Positions 43,558-53,400 of a stretch of DNA of 64,000 nt are shown in pieces. The translations under genes and the position numbers were made by a program. Each line of letters opens with the position of its first letter. The stretch's first letter is position 1. The stretch comes from Thermogemmatispora onikobensis. GTDB lineage: Bacteria > Chloroflexota > Ktedonobacteria > Ktedonobacterales > Ktedonobacteraceae. Where the stretch lies: positions 62,001-126,000 of the forward strand of contig NZ_BDGT01000003.1 in the NCBI RefSeq assembly GCF_001748285.1, written 5' to 3'. Under the pieces are notes generated by a model. The model was not told the DNA's origin. It saw nothing but the letters and a program-made list of their open reading frames with translations, and did no database searches.

Positions 43558-45744
43558 CTAGGGCACTGGCAGATAGGGACGCATCATCTCGTTATCTTCG
43601 TGATCGAGAATGTGGCAGTGCCAGACATAACCCGGCCCTGTGGTTGGATCAAAGGGATAGAGATTCTGGCCCGGACGCACCCCATTGACCGGCGTGGCGA
43701 TCGGCGCCCAGCGCACAACCAGGCGCGTGACCTGGCCAGGATACATCTTGATCGTGTCTTTCCAACCCTCCTCACCAGGATCAGGAGGCAGCAGCGGGCC
43801 ACATAGATAGGGAGTGAGATCGGGATTGCCCCCCAGCGCGCCATCGGCATTCGGCTGACTGTAGGGCAAAGGCGGCCCATAGCCCGGAATAAAGACGCCC
43901 TCCGGATAGTGGACCGGCCCCCAGGAACCATCAGGACGAAGACCGTTATAGGTTCCCCCAGGGAAGAGTGAGTCGTAGCGCGCACGATAACCTTCAACAT
44001 CCAAGGCCTGGCGATTGAGCAACTGGAACTGGACAAGATGAATGTGAATGGGATGAGCGTCCTCAGTGAGATTCGCGATCTCCCAGAGTTCGGTCGCCCC
44101 TACACGCGGCAGCTCAGTCAGATACACCCCCTGTCCCTGCCTATCAAGCTGGGCCCCCAGCACTGGCTCGTTGCTCCCTTCGCGTACTCCCCCCCACTTG
44201 GTGTTATTAACCAGCACCTCAACAGGTCCCCTCGGCCCTTCCACCTCAACAAGCACCAGCTGCCGCCTGACCGCCAGCCTCACACCAGCCGCCAGGACAC
44301 CCCTTTGCGGATCGGTCAGGCGCACGATAGCTGATGGCCGCTTGAACCTCCCCCGAAGCGGCAAACCACTGGCCGGATTATAGGTCGTGTCAGGTTTCAC
44401 CAGCGGCCACGAGACGCGAATCTGCATGATCCGCCCAGTAGTGGCAGGATCAGGCGGGTCACCATCAGGGAAAGGAGCCGGGGCGCTATTGACCAGGAGC
44501 AGGGTGCGACCGGCATAGGGAGCAAAGTCAATGATGACGTCGGCACGCTCTCCTGGCGCCAGGAAGAGCCTCGGAGCTGCTGGATCACCAGGATCATTGA
44601 GCTTGACCGGCCTGTCAAGTAGACCACCATCCGTGCCAATCTGCCAGAAGATCGGCCCCGGCTCCCGAGTCTGGGCATCGACCAACCGCATCTGGAAGAA
44701 GCGAGCGTTGGCCGCATTCACAAAGCGAAAGCGATAGCGCCGCGGCTGGACATTCAGATAGGGCCAGGCTTTACCATTGACGACAATGACATCGCCGAAG
44801 AACTCGGGAATCCAGTAAGGATGAATAGAGGGATTGGGAGGCGTCCCATTGAGGCCAGTGGGATTGTTGGGCGGCGTCCCATCGGGAAAGAGCAACTGCC
44901 CATGCGTGTCAAACTGCCGATCCTGGATCATCAGCTCAATCTCCTGGGCACCAGCCGGCAGACCGAGCGGATTGTCTGGCCGCCCGGTATCGTGAGCATC
45001 GCGGATCAGATAAAAGGCCTCCAGCCCCGCGAAGAGGGTCAAACGGGTCACGCCCAGCGTGTGATCGTGGAACCAGAGCGTCGTCGCTGGCTGCCTGTTG
45101 GGATACCAATAGACCGCGGCATTCGGTGCCGTCGGCCTAGCAGTGCAGTAACCTTTGCCATGCCGCCCGTCGGGAGTAAACCAGGCCTCGGGCGCCCCAT
45201 CAAAGGCGGAAGGAACTTCGCCACCATGCAAATGGACCACCGTCGGAAAAGCCCCTACAAAAGGCACGGTCGAACCCATTTGCCCCAATGGATCAGCCCA
45301 GTGAATGGTCTGGTCAACAGTAAGGAGTGGCAAAAGCTTCGATTGATGCGCTAACGGTAGAGCATTGACATAGGTCACCATCGTGGGTATCCCTTGCCGG
45401 GCCTCAACCGTATAGCCAGGGTAATGCGGCGAACGCCCGTCTACCTGATACCCCCAGACATAGGTGCCGGCATTGAAGGGAGGGCGAAGACGGGCATAGA
45501 GACAAGCCGGCAGAACGCGCTGCTGAAATTCGACCATGTGCACCCGAAAATACGGGCCGCTGACTCGCGCACCAGCAAAGGTGGGTAGCGGCTCGACAAA
45601 CTGCGGGATCTCAGCCCCCGGCAAGGGTGTCTGGGCAACACGTAGCGAGGCAGAGACACGCGAAGCCCTAGGCAGCGAGAGGGGAAGTAGACCTCCAAAA
45701 CCCAGGGCAGCACCAATTTTGAGTAGCTGCCTGCGAGTCGGCAT
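43558..45744 (-). CDS. Multicopper oxidase (laccase-like), Tat-exported
   Basis: A 728-residue exported copper enzyme that oxidises phenolic or metal substrates while reducing O2 to water. The N-terminus carries a twin-arginine signal (T-R-R-Q-L-L-K-I-G) and a hydrophobic core, so it is exported folded. Copper motifs: H-L-H-G-G-E and W-F-H-D-H-T-L in the first cupredoxin domain, H-P-I-H-I-H-L in the last, and W-H-C-H-I-L-D-H-E-D-N-E-M with Cys-His and the type-1 Met ligand near the end. It is larger than CotA (513 residues), with extra loops rich in Pro and Gly between the domains. AAGGAG precedes the start. It is convergent with the glucoamylase gene. Confidence 0.92.
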   Translation of the reverse strand: MPTRRQLLKIGAALGFGGLLPLSLPRASRVSASLRVAQTPLPGAEIPQFVEPLPTFAGARVSGPYFRVHMVEFQQRVLPACLYARLRPPFNAGTYVWGYQVDGRSPHYPGYTVEARQGIPTMVTYVNALPLAHQSKLLPLLTVDQTIHWADPLGQMGSTVPFVGAFPTVVHLHGGEVPSAFDGAPEAWFTPDGRHGKGYCTARPTAPNAAVYWYPNRQPATTLWFHDHTLGVTRLTLFAGLEAFYLIRDAHDTGRPDNPLGLPAGAQEIELMIQDRQFDTHGQLLFPDGTPPNNPTGLNGTPPNPSIHPYWIPEFFGDVIVVNGKAWPYLNVQPRRYRFRFVNAANARFFQMRLVDAQTREPGPIFWQIGTDGGLLDRPVKLNDPGDPAAPRLFLAPGERADVIIDFAPYAGRTLLLVNSAPAPFPDGDPPDPATTGRIMQIRVSWPLVKPDTTYNPASGLPLRGRFKRPSAIVRLTDPQRGVLAAGVRLAVRRQLVLVEVEGPRGPVEVLVNNTKWGGVREGSNEPVLGAQLDRQGQGVYLTELPRVGATELWEIANLTEDAHPIHIHLVQFQLLNRQALDVEGYRARYDSLFPGGTYNGLRPDGSWGPVHYPEGVFIPGYGPPLPYSQPNADGALGGNPDLTPYLCGPLLPPDPGEEGWKDTIKMYPGQVTRLVVRWAPIATPVNGVRPGQNLYPFDPTTGPGYVWHCHILDHEDNEMMRPYLPVP

Positions 45745-46511
45745 ATGCTGATGCTCCTTTCCAAGGACGTTTCGATAAAGCGAGTACTCCTTGCAAGCTG
45801 CATTACAGGGAACTGTCTTATGAAATAAAAGGAGCAACAAACTCTGGTGTAGCCGGCTTCCTGCTGAACAAGAGGGACAAAAAGAAGAATCAGAGGAGTA
45901 ACGAGAGACCGGTCAGACCAGGGATCATTGTAGAGAACAAGCGAGTATGCAGCGTCTCGGGCTCCCTTGCCAGGCCAGTCGCTCGCGGCAAGCCATGTCA
46001 CAGGAAGCGAGGAACTCGTGTTGCGCTTGGCTCTTCCTCTGTTCTTTGGGGGATAGTCTCGCGAGGTCCTTTCCGCTGGGAGGGGCGATGAATGAAGGAT
46101 TACACAATGGCTATGTTTTCGATCCATTGTGTATATATACAAGCAACTGAGACCTTTGAGAGTAGAGCCGTGAGGAAGGCTCGTCCCTGTTGTCCCTCAC
46201 TGGCCCTGGCACGGTGAGAGAGTAGCAGACTCCCTCTTGAGAGGGTAAAAAAGACCGTCACGTATTGTCAAGAGGCATTGCTTATGAAATATTTTTCAGC
46301 AAAAGCTCTGCTAGCATGCCATGCCTTTTTCGTAGGTGATACAGCAGTCGAGGACCTGGCGATCTCAGGTTCTCAGCTATAGTTGAGGCCAGGGCGCCTC
46401 TCCTCACGACAGAAGAGTTATTCATCTTTCCCATGCCCTTGGGGTCATAGGGACATGGTGGGTCCTTGCCTTCTCCTTTGTAGAGAAGCCCGGCGCCGGC
46501 AACCGAGAAAG
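45745..46511. other. Intergenic region upstream of the multicopper oxidase
   Basis: About 770 bases with no gene supported by a ribosome site. It contains the inverted repeat at 46101-46133. Parts are AT-richer than the neighbourhood (TATATATAC at 46132-46140; AAATATTTTTC near 46288). It also holds the 3' end of the agmatinase-family transcript. Confidence 0.5.
46101..46133. repeat. 10-bp inverted repeat with 13-base spacer
   Basis: TACACAATGG (46101-46110) and CCATTGTGTA (46124-46133) are perfect inverted arms. The right arm runs into TATATATAC, possibly a -10 region. It may be a tandem half-site operator or a small hairpin. Confidence 0.6.
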
Positions 46512-47699
46512 CTAGCGGTCCTGCGGCAGGCCGTCTGGTTTGGGCCAGCGTCCCAGTTTACCCTGGGCGACCAAAGCCCCCAGGACCTCCATGATAATTC
46601 GTCCAGCCAGCAGGGCCGTCAGATCGGCCACATCATAGGGAGGGGCCACCTCCACCAGCTCCATGCCCTGTAGACCCTCGCGCGCCGCCAGACGGACCAT
46701 CCTGAAGACCTCACGCGGCTGCAGTCCCCCTGGTTCGGGTGTTCCTGTCCCCGGGGCAAAGGCCGGGTCCACCACATCAATATCAAAGGAGAGCCAGACC
46801 GCACTCGCTCCTTTCCAGGCAACTTCTAGCGCGTACTCCATGACACGCTCGATACCATAGCGATCGATGTCGTCGAGCGTGATCACGGTTGCCTGCCGCT
46901 CATGGGCCAGGCGCATGCCTTTCTTGGAGCCAGTCCAGCCACCGATACCGATCTGCACCAGGTTGGTGGGGGGCACATTCGGCAGGGTGGTGGCATGAAA
47001 GAAAGGCGAGGCATGCATGCGCTCGTCGTAGGTCCGCTCGCTCAGGTCGCTGTGCCGGTCAAAGTGGATCACGCCCAGCTTGCCCTCAACATGTGGTGCG
47101 ACTCCACGCAGAGTGGCGTAGCCGATGGAGTGATCGCCGCCAAGGACGACGGGAAAGGCACCCCGTCCGACGATGTAGCTGAGAGCGCTTGTGATCTGAT
47201 CGAAACTTTTCTCGATGTGAGAGGGAATGACCTGAATATCGCCGACATCAACCATGACCAGAGCTGCATGCAGATCAATGCCGCGCTCAGGATTGTAGCC
47301 GTAGCTTAGCGCGGAGGCCCGGCGAATGGCCGCCGGCCCAAAGCGTGCCCCTGGGCGGCAGGTGGTACCGCTGTCCAGGGGCACGCCGACAATGACTACA
47401 TCCTGCCCTCTTAGCTGCTGCATATCATGGAGAAAAGGCACCTGCAGAAAGGTAGCCTCCCCCGTTCCTCCTCCCAATGTCCAGGGTTCGCGCCGAAAAA
47501 GGGTAAGGGAGCGATCCTCGATGCTAGCGGCTGCCTCCAACCCATAGCGCCGGGCCTGCTCCCGTCGCGTCCTGGCCTCCTCCCCCTCCGGCTGCTGAGC
47601 CTGCCAGTGCATGGCCCACGTTCCTCGCAGGTCCTCGCGCCGCAGCTGCCAACCGTCCTTTTGCACTTCTTCGCCATGACTGCGCGCGCTGTCCACCAT
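46512..47699 (-). CDS. Agmatinase/arginase-family ureohydrolase
   Basis: A 395-residue binuclear-metal hydrolase that releases urea from a guanidino compound. Metal ligands are present in order: G-G-D-H-S (about residue 187), F-D-R-H-S-D-L (about 213) and S-F-D-I-D-V-V-D-P (about 301), followed by G-T-G-T-P-E-P-G-G. It is about 80 residues longer at the N-terminus than ordinary agmatinases (about 310), with a charged region before EPWTLGGG. Cyanobacterial guanidine hydrolase has a comparable length, so guanidinase is an alternative to agmatinase. No guanidine riboswitch or HypA/HypB-like maturation gene was seen nearby. The start at 47699 is preceded by AAAGGATGG. Confidence 0.85.
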   Translation of the reverse strand: MVDSARSHGEEVQKDGWQLRREDLRGTWAMHWQAQQPEGEEARTRREQARRYGLEAAASIEDRSLTLFRREPWTLGGGTGEATFLQVPFLHDMQQLRGQDVVIVGVPLDSGTTCRPGARFGPAAIRRASALSYGYNPERGIDLHAALVMVDVGDIQVIPSHIEKSFDQITSALSYIVGRGAFPVVLGGDHSIGYATLRGVAPHVEGKLGVIHFDRHSDLSERTYDERMHASPFFHATTLPNVPPTNLVQIGIGGWTGSKKGMRLAHERQATVITLDDIDRYGIERVMEYALEVAWKGASAVWLSFDIDVVDPAFAPGTGTPEPGGLQPREVFRMVRLAAREGLQGMELVEVAPPYDVADLTALLAGRIIMEVLGALVAQGKLGRWPKPDGLPQDR

Positions 47700-47956
47700 G
47701 ATAAGACCATCCTTTCTTTCCGTTTTCTCCACAACGCGAAAGAGTGTTTTCTCCCCGTGTGAGTTGCAATGAGCATCTTGAGGGAAGATCATAGCTCTGG
47801 GAAGCCCAGAGTAGCCGCTGCTTCAACGCCGGGTAGGCCACGCCGCGATGGCCGGAGCCGCCTTGAATGGAGTCGAGACCGAACCGGGCCATACCCTCTG
47901 GTCTGGTCGGCCCGCCGTGTCGCTCGCTGGCAGGAGGCACGGCGGGCTACAAGCGT

Positions 47957-48598
47957 TTATGAGGCAGCACGCCAGGCCAGAGCCCGTACAGGGGAACCAT
48001 CAAGGCCACGCAGCGGCAAGGGCAGGAAGGAGTACTGATAAACGACGCCGCTAACCAGCCGATCCAGTCGCGCCAGATTCTCGACAATGAGCACATCATT
48101 GCCAAGCAAAGTAGCATGAGCATGCTGGGTACCCTGTACGCTGGAGTCGACGCTGAGGGCATCGATGCCTACCAGCGAAGCCCCAGCTTCGACCAGCAGC
48201 TGCGCCGCCTCTGGGGAGAGATAAGGATGGCGTAAGTAGCGCTCGCTCTTCCAATAGAGATCCCAGCCGGTACGCAGCAGCACCGCGCCACCCGCCGGCA
48301 GCGCCTCCAACTGAGACCGCAGCGCCTCCGCCGTGATCGGCGCGTCCTCCCCAGATCCCTCCAGGGGCACCACAATGCCAGTCAGCAGAAAGCGCTCAGG
48401 GGGATACTGCGTAATGGTCTTTCCTTCCGGCACCAGATGAGAAGCGGCGTCAATATGAGTGCCGGTATGCGTCCCCAACACCAGGCGCGACACCTGCCAG
48501 GGGGGTTCAGTCTCTACCACCTCAATGCATGGCTCTGGATCACCGGGGAAGACCGTCATTCCCTGCTCGATTGCATGAGAAAGGTCGATGAATTGCAT
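47957..48598 (-). CDS. Cyclase family protein (metal-dependent, kynurenine-formamidase-like)
   Basis: A 213-residue member of the cyclase family, which includes kynurenine formamidase and isatin hydrolase. The start FIDLSHAIEQGMTVFPGDPEP and the metal motif G-T-H-T-G-T-H-I-D-A-A-S-H (about residues 43-55) are typical. LPAGGAVLLRTGWD and LVGIDALSVDS follow as in the family. These enzymes hydrolyse cyclic or acyl amides using a divalent metal. The start at 48598 follows AAAGGAGGGAAAGG; the frame is open to 48739 but without a ribosome site. It is 100 bases downstream of the GNAT gene and probably the last gene of the VOC-GNAT-cyclase operon. Confidence 0.85.
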   Translation of the reverse strand: MQFIDLSHAIEQGMTVFPGDPEPCIEVVETEPPWQVSRLVLGTHTGTHIDAASHLVPEGKTITQYPPERFLLTGIVVPLEGSGEDAPITAEALRSQLEALPAGGAVLLRTGWDLYWKSERYLRHPYLSPEAAQLLVEAGASLVGIDALSVDSSVQGTQHAHATLLGNDVLIVENLARLDRLVSGVVYQYSFLPLPLRGLDGSPVRALAWRAAS

Positions 48599-48698
48599 CA
48601 GATTGACCTTTCCCTCCTTTCGCATGCCAGTTGCTTTTTCGCGTCCCTCACTGGTTGAGTGCCTTCGTTTTCCCCTCTCAGCCTTGCCTGCTCCCTGA

Positions 48699-49352
48699 TC
48701 ACGCCGACTGGCTTTCATCTTGCGGCGCAACCAGCTCAACCTTGGGCAAGAGGGACTGACTCAGATCCTGTAGCCACTCCTCTGGCGCTCCAGGCCAGGG
48801 GCGTAGCAGATAGCGCGTCTTTAGTTCAGCGCCGGCGATGCGCGTCACGTCGGCTACTGCCTGGAAACCGGCCACTTCGATGCCTCGCCGCGAGGCATAA
48901 TTGCTGGCATCAGCCCCTATCCAGAGACGGCGCAGACCCTGCTCTTGTAATACTCTGGCCATAGCGATGAGCAGAGCAGGATAGAGCCGCCGGCCACGGT
49001 ACGGCGGCAAGGTGGCACAATCCCAGATGTAAGCCCTCCCTGGCCGAAGACGGATCGTGAGTCCCAGCTCACCAATTTCTTCATGATTGAAGGAGATCCA
49101 GCCATAGGAGGCCAGGACCTTTCCCTCCTCCAGATAAGCTACATAACAGTGACATCCCCGCGCGAAGCGCTCCACTACTACGGCAGAACTGGCCACCTTC
49201 ATCGCCGCTGCCAACTCCTCAGCCCGCTCCGGACCCACTCGCAGGAAGGCAGCCGGTAGCCGCGCCGGCGAGTTGGCCATGATCGGACGGTCAAGATCGA
49301 GGGCCCAGAAGGTTCCCGTGTGTTGCATCACAGAAGCAGCCACATAACTCAT
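48699..49352 (-). CDS. GNAT-family N-acetyltransferase
   Basis: A 217-residue protein with a GNAT fold, expected to transfer an acyl group from acyl-CoA to an amine. The core is visible: CHCYVAYLEEGKVLASYGWISF, then AYIWDCATLPPYRGRRLYPALLIAMARVL, where P-x-Y-R-G-R-R-L-Y is the CoA-binding loop, and RLWIGADASNYASRRGIEVAGFQAV. The first 30 residues and the last 35 lie outside the core. Its ATG overlaps the stop codon of the VOC gene (ATGA), so it is translated with it. The substrate is unknown. Confidence 0.8.
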   Translation of the reverse strand: MSYVAASVMQHTGTFWALDLDRPIMANSPARLPAAFLRVGPERAEELAAAMKVASSAVVVERFARGCHCYVAYLEEGKVLASYGWISFNHEEIGELGLTIRLRPGRAYIWDCATLPPYRGRRLYPALLIAMARVLQEQGLRRLWIGADASNYASRRGIEVAGFQAVADVTRIAGAELKTRYLLRPWPGAPEEWLQDLSQSLLPKVELVAPQDESQSA

Positions 49353-49930
49353 CGGGTGCGTGCCTCCGCTCCCTCTTCTACCGTCGCAGGCGCGCGTCGC
49401 TGACTGAGTTCGGCAATTGCTTCAGCTAGATGCTCCTCTTGAATATTGTACGCCCCCGCCGCTACACGCACCTTGTGAGCCATCGCCAGGACATCGGCAA
49501 TCGTGTAGCCCTGCGGCGGTTCAAACTTGTAGCAGGCCATCTCTAACAGCTGCCCGTTCGGATCACGAAAGTAGATCGAGTCCATAAAGCCGCGGTCAAT
49601 GTTGCCTGTGTTCCAGATGCCACGCTCGTTGAGTCGACGGGCAACCTGGGTATAGGTGGCACGCGAGACCGTGAAGGCCAGATGATGCAGGTTTCCAATG
49701 CCTTCGGGGTTGGGCGTCGGATCATTAGTCCGGTCAGCTCGCACAAAGAAGGTGATCAGGCGCCCATCTCCAGCATCAAAATAGAGATGGGTCTCCTCCG
49801 GTACATCAAGATTGGGCTGCTCCATGATGAGAGGCATGCCGAGGAAGTCTCGGTAGAATTCGATGATCGCTTCGCGATTGGAGCCAACAAAGGTAATATG
49901 GTGAACTCCTTGGACCTGAAGTTTTGCCAT
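49349..49930 (-). CDS. VOC-family (glyoxalase/dioxygenase-like) protein
   Basis: A 193-residue vicinal-oxygen-chelate protein of one paired-motif type. Metal-binding residues seen: His in V-H-H-I-T-F near the start, His in N-L-H-H-L-A-F-T-V in the middle, and Glu in G-Q-L-L-E-M-A near residue 125. This set fits a glyoxalase or ring-cleavage dioxygenase. A polar tail of about 55 residues follows. It heads an operon with the GNAT gene (overlapping by four bases) and the cyclase gene. The start at 49930 has AGGGAAAGAG upstream; the frame is open to 49954. A TATAAT on the minus strand at 49983-49978 is a likely -10 box. Confidence 0.82.
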   Translation of the reverse strand: MAKLQVQGVHHITFVGSNREAIIEFYRDFLGMPLIMEQPNLDVPEETHLYFDAGDGRLITFFVRADRTNDPTPNPEGIGNLHHLAFTVSRATYTQVARRLNERGIWNTGNIDRGFMDSIYFRDPNGQLLEMACYKFEPPQGYTIADVLAMAHKVRVAAGAYNIQEEHLAEAIAELSQRRAPATVEEGAEARTR

Positions 49931-50467
49931 TGCTCTCTTTCCCTGACAATGCAATCTCGTGTTTACCAGCTTGCTATATTATATTCTCAAAAAAGATGAC
50001 CTGCGAAATCAACTATCTGCAGACCAGGAGAGCGCCCCTTTTCCAAGGAAAAGCGAGCGCTGGGCGGCCTTCGACAGACCCGCGTCAGACCGCCTCTCGT
50101 CCCGAGTCTGCCCTGCCAGACAGAGCTGCAATCGGTGAATGGGATGAAACAAGATAACAAAGCCAATCGAAGCTAACAATGGCTGTATGAGGACCTTGGT
50201 GGTAATTAGCAGGCTTCTCTTCTAGAGAGGGGTCCGCAACTTCCTTCGCTCCTCTTCCCTGGGGGAACCAGCCAGCGACCCGCCCGCAATGGCCGCTGGC
50301 GTTCTGGCCTTGCTCGAAGCAGAGCACTGGAGCGCGCGCGGAGAGCCACGACGATCTCGCTCGGGCCAACACGAGGATCTGCCAGTCGCTCTCCACGCGC
50401 GTTTGGCAAGCTGCCACTACTTAGCATAAGCGGTGGCTGTCAACGCAGCGTCATTGCCTGGCCCGGC
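49931..50467 (-). other. Intergenic region between BTAD regulator and VOC operon
   Basis: About 540 bases. TATAAT on the minus strand (49983-49978) probably belongs to the VOC promoter, but no -35 box at the usual distance is clear. A 7-bp hairpin GCCAGCG/CGCTGGC lies at 50271-50300. No gene was found. Confidence 0.5.
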
Positions 50468-53400
50468 TTACAATGTCGCGACCAGCGGCAGCTGAGCCAG
50501 GTCGCCGCGCGCCTGGTACCTTTCCAGCATGCCCTGCGCCTCTTGTAAAAGCACAACCGCTTTCGCGCGCAGAGCAGCCGATCCCGCTTGCAGCGCCGCC
50601 TGAGCCTGGAGGACCTGGATGCGGGCTTGCTCCAGCGGCAGATCCAGCTCTTCAGCCAGCCTGGCAGCCTCGCGGAAATGGCGCTCGGCCTCCTCCCAGG
50701 TCCCACACATTGCCCGATACCAGGCCCATAAAGTCGCAGCTCGCATTGCCAGCAACCGGCGCTGCTGCTGCTGAGCCGTGGCCAGGGCTGTCTCTAGATA
50801 AGGAGCAGCCTCGGCAGGTTGAGCACGTAGCAGCCAGATCTCAGCCAGCCACAGCTGAAGACGTGTGCGCAGATGGTGATAACCATAGTCATCGATGAGC
50901 GCCAGGGCTTCCTCCAGCAGAGCCGTCGCCTCCTCCAGACGCCCTTGACTGCGCGCACAGAGGGCCAGGCCCCCACGATAGCCTGCCTGCCGTTCAAGAT
51001 TGCCCAGCTCTTCAGCCAGCGCCAGCCCTTGACTCAGGACCTCGGTCGCGGCGCGCCACTCCCCCACATAGAGATGCAGCTCCCCCTGCGTACTCGAGAG
51101 ATGAAGCAAGGCTCCCAACAGCTCGTAGGTCTCAGCGATTCTTCGCCCCTCAGCTAAAGCGGCCTTGGCCGCCTCCAGCTCCCCTAGCAGGAGATGATGA
51201 TAGGCAGCATTATTGTAGGAGAGCGCCAGAAAATAATAGTTATGAGTCGCCCGAGCAGCTTCAGCCGCCTCTCCATAGAAACGCAGCGCCTGACGCAGCT
51301 GGCCATATTGAGCCGCAATATTGCCTAACTCAAAGAGAGTCGCGCAGAGGTCGCCCAGATTGCCACACTGACGGAGCGCATACGCCGCCTCTTGGAGATG
51401 AGCCTCGGCGACCACCAGATCGCTGCCCTCCATCGCCAGCGCCGCACCCAGCAGGCGCTGACCAGCGGCAAATAGCGTCTGCCGCTCGTCTTCCCGGGGC
51501 GAATCAGGCACTGCCAACCCGGCTTCAGCGCATGCAATGGCTTCGCGATAATCGTTCATCATCAGGGCCAACTCCCCCAGCTCGAAATAGGCGCTCTTGC
51601 AGGCCGCCCGATCATTCAGCTGGCGGGCCAGCGTCAAGTAGCGCCGGTACCAGTCAGCCGCCTGCTGGAGCTGTCCCAAGGCGCGGTAGACCTGCCCCAG
51701 CGCCATCGTCAGGCGCAGCTCCTCCTCCAGGGCTGCTGCAGGTGCTACCAGGTCGTAGAGCTGTTGTAAGAAGAGAGCCACCTCCGTGCTGACGTTTTCG
51801 CGCGCCAGCTCATCCAGAATCTGCAATCCATAGCGCCGGGCTCGCTCGCTGTCGCCCCCCATCACCGCATGCAGAGCAATTTGCCGCCGCGGAACATCCT
51901 GCTGCAGCGCCGGACATCGCTCCAGCATGGCCGCCAACTCGCGGTGAATCTGCTGCACCCGCACCTGGCTCAGGCGATGCATGACCGCCTCACGCAAGAG
52001 AGCATGCGAGAGACCATAGCAGCCTGAAGCCGTCTCCCTAAGCAAACCACGCCAGAGTAGCTGATCCACGATAGACATGAGAGGCAAATTATGCATTTCT
52101 GGCATCTCTTGCAAAAGAGCCAGCGGCAGGGGTTGATTGGCAATTGCCAGAATTTCCAGCAGCAGGCGGACCTCAGTATCGAGATCGATCAGGCGCCAGA
52201 GCACTAAATCATAGGCGGTCTCTGGGAGCGCATGCATAACTCGCCAGCGCAGCCAGCGCCGCACGTCTAGCCGCCTTTCCCCAGCACTTTCGCTCAGGAC
52301 CCCATCGGCCTGCAGCTGACGCAGCAGCTCCAGCAAGATAAACGGGCTGCCCCCCGAGCGCTCGTATAACCATGCCGGGAAGGTGGAGGCCCCCGGCAAA
52401 GTCACAATGCGCAGAGCTTCCACCAGGGCGGTCACCACCTCCGGAGTCAAAGGCGCCAGCGAGAGCACCTGGACATACCCATGCCGTCGTCCGAGTGTCA
52501 GCAATCGTTGCAAAGCTGGAACCAGCTCAACCGAAGCGCTCGTTCCAATGAGTAGGATAGGAAGCTGGTGAGCACGCAGGGCCAGAAAGCCAAAAAGCTG
52601 GAGCGTCGAGCTATTGGCCCAATGGAGATCGTCGATCGCCAGAAGCAAGGGAGCCGTGCGCGCCAGGGTCCGTAGCGTCTGCCAGAGCGACCACATCAAG
52701 CGACCCTGCTCCTCCGGCAGAGCGCTCCCAAGGGAGGGAGAGGCCGACACCAGCGTCTCAGCGAGAGGATCTAAGCCGAGTCCTTGCAAAGCTTCCCAAA
52801 AAGGGCCGTAAGCCAGCAATTCATCAAACGGCGAACAGGTCCCTCGCAGCATGATCCAATCCACTGAGAGCGATTCGAGCCGCGCCATCAGCTCATCCAA
52901 TAGCCGGGTCTTGCCGCTGCCATCCTCGCCCTGAATCAAGACCGTTGCTCCCTGACCCGTTCTCGCCACCTGCGCAGCCAGCTGCAGTAGATGGTCAAGC
53001 GGCTCCTCTCGCCCAACAAAAGGCAGCATCTGCCCGCCAGGCCCATTGGAGCCAGAGCATCTTCCCCCGGCTCGACCACCGTCACAGGCAGCAGCAGCCC
53101 GGCGGTTTGTCAAAGCCTCTCTCATGCGCTCCTGCAGATCAGCCGGTGGCGAAAGACCGAGTTCCTGCTGCAAAAATCTCTCGTATTGCGTATATTGCAG
53201 CCAGGCCCGCCCGAGAGAGCCACAGCGCAGAGACAACTCAATCAGCCGGCGTTGATCAGCCTCGGAGAAGGGATCTTCGCGAACCAGACGCTGCAGGTAT
53301 TCAATGGCCTCCTCCCAGCGCCCTGCTTGCTCAGCATAAGCTGCCAGGCGGCTCAACGCCGTCAGATAGGCCCGGCTCAGAGCCGCCTCTTCCATCTGCA

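Noticed and set aside
47700-47956. Guanidine riboswitch before the ureohydrolase
   Set aside because: No tandem stem with the conserved ACGR loops or guanidine-I core was seen.
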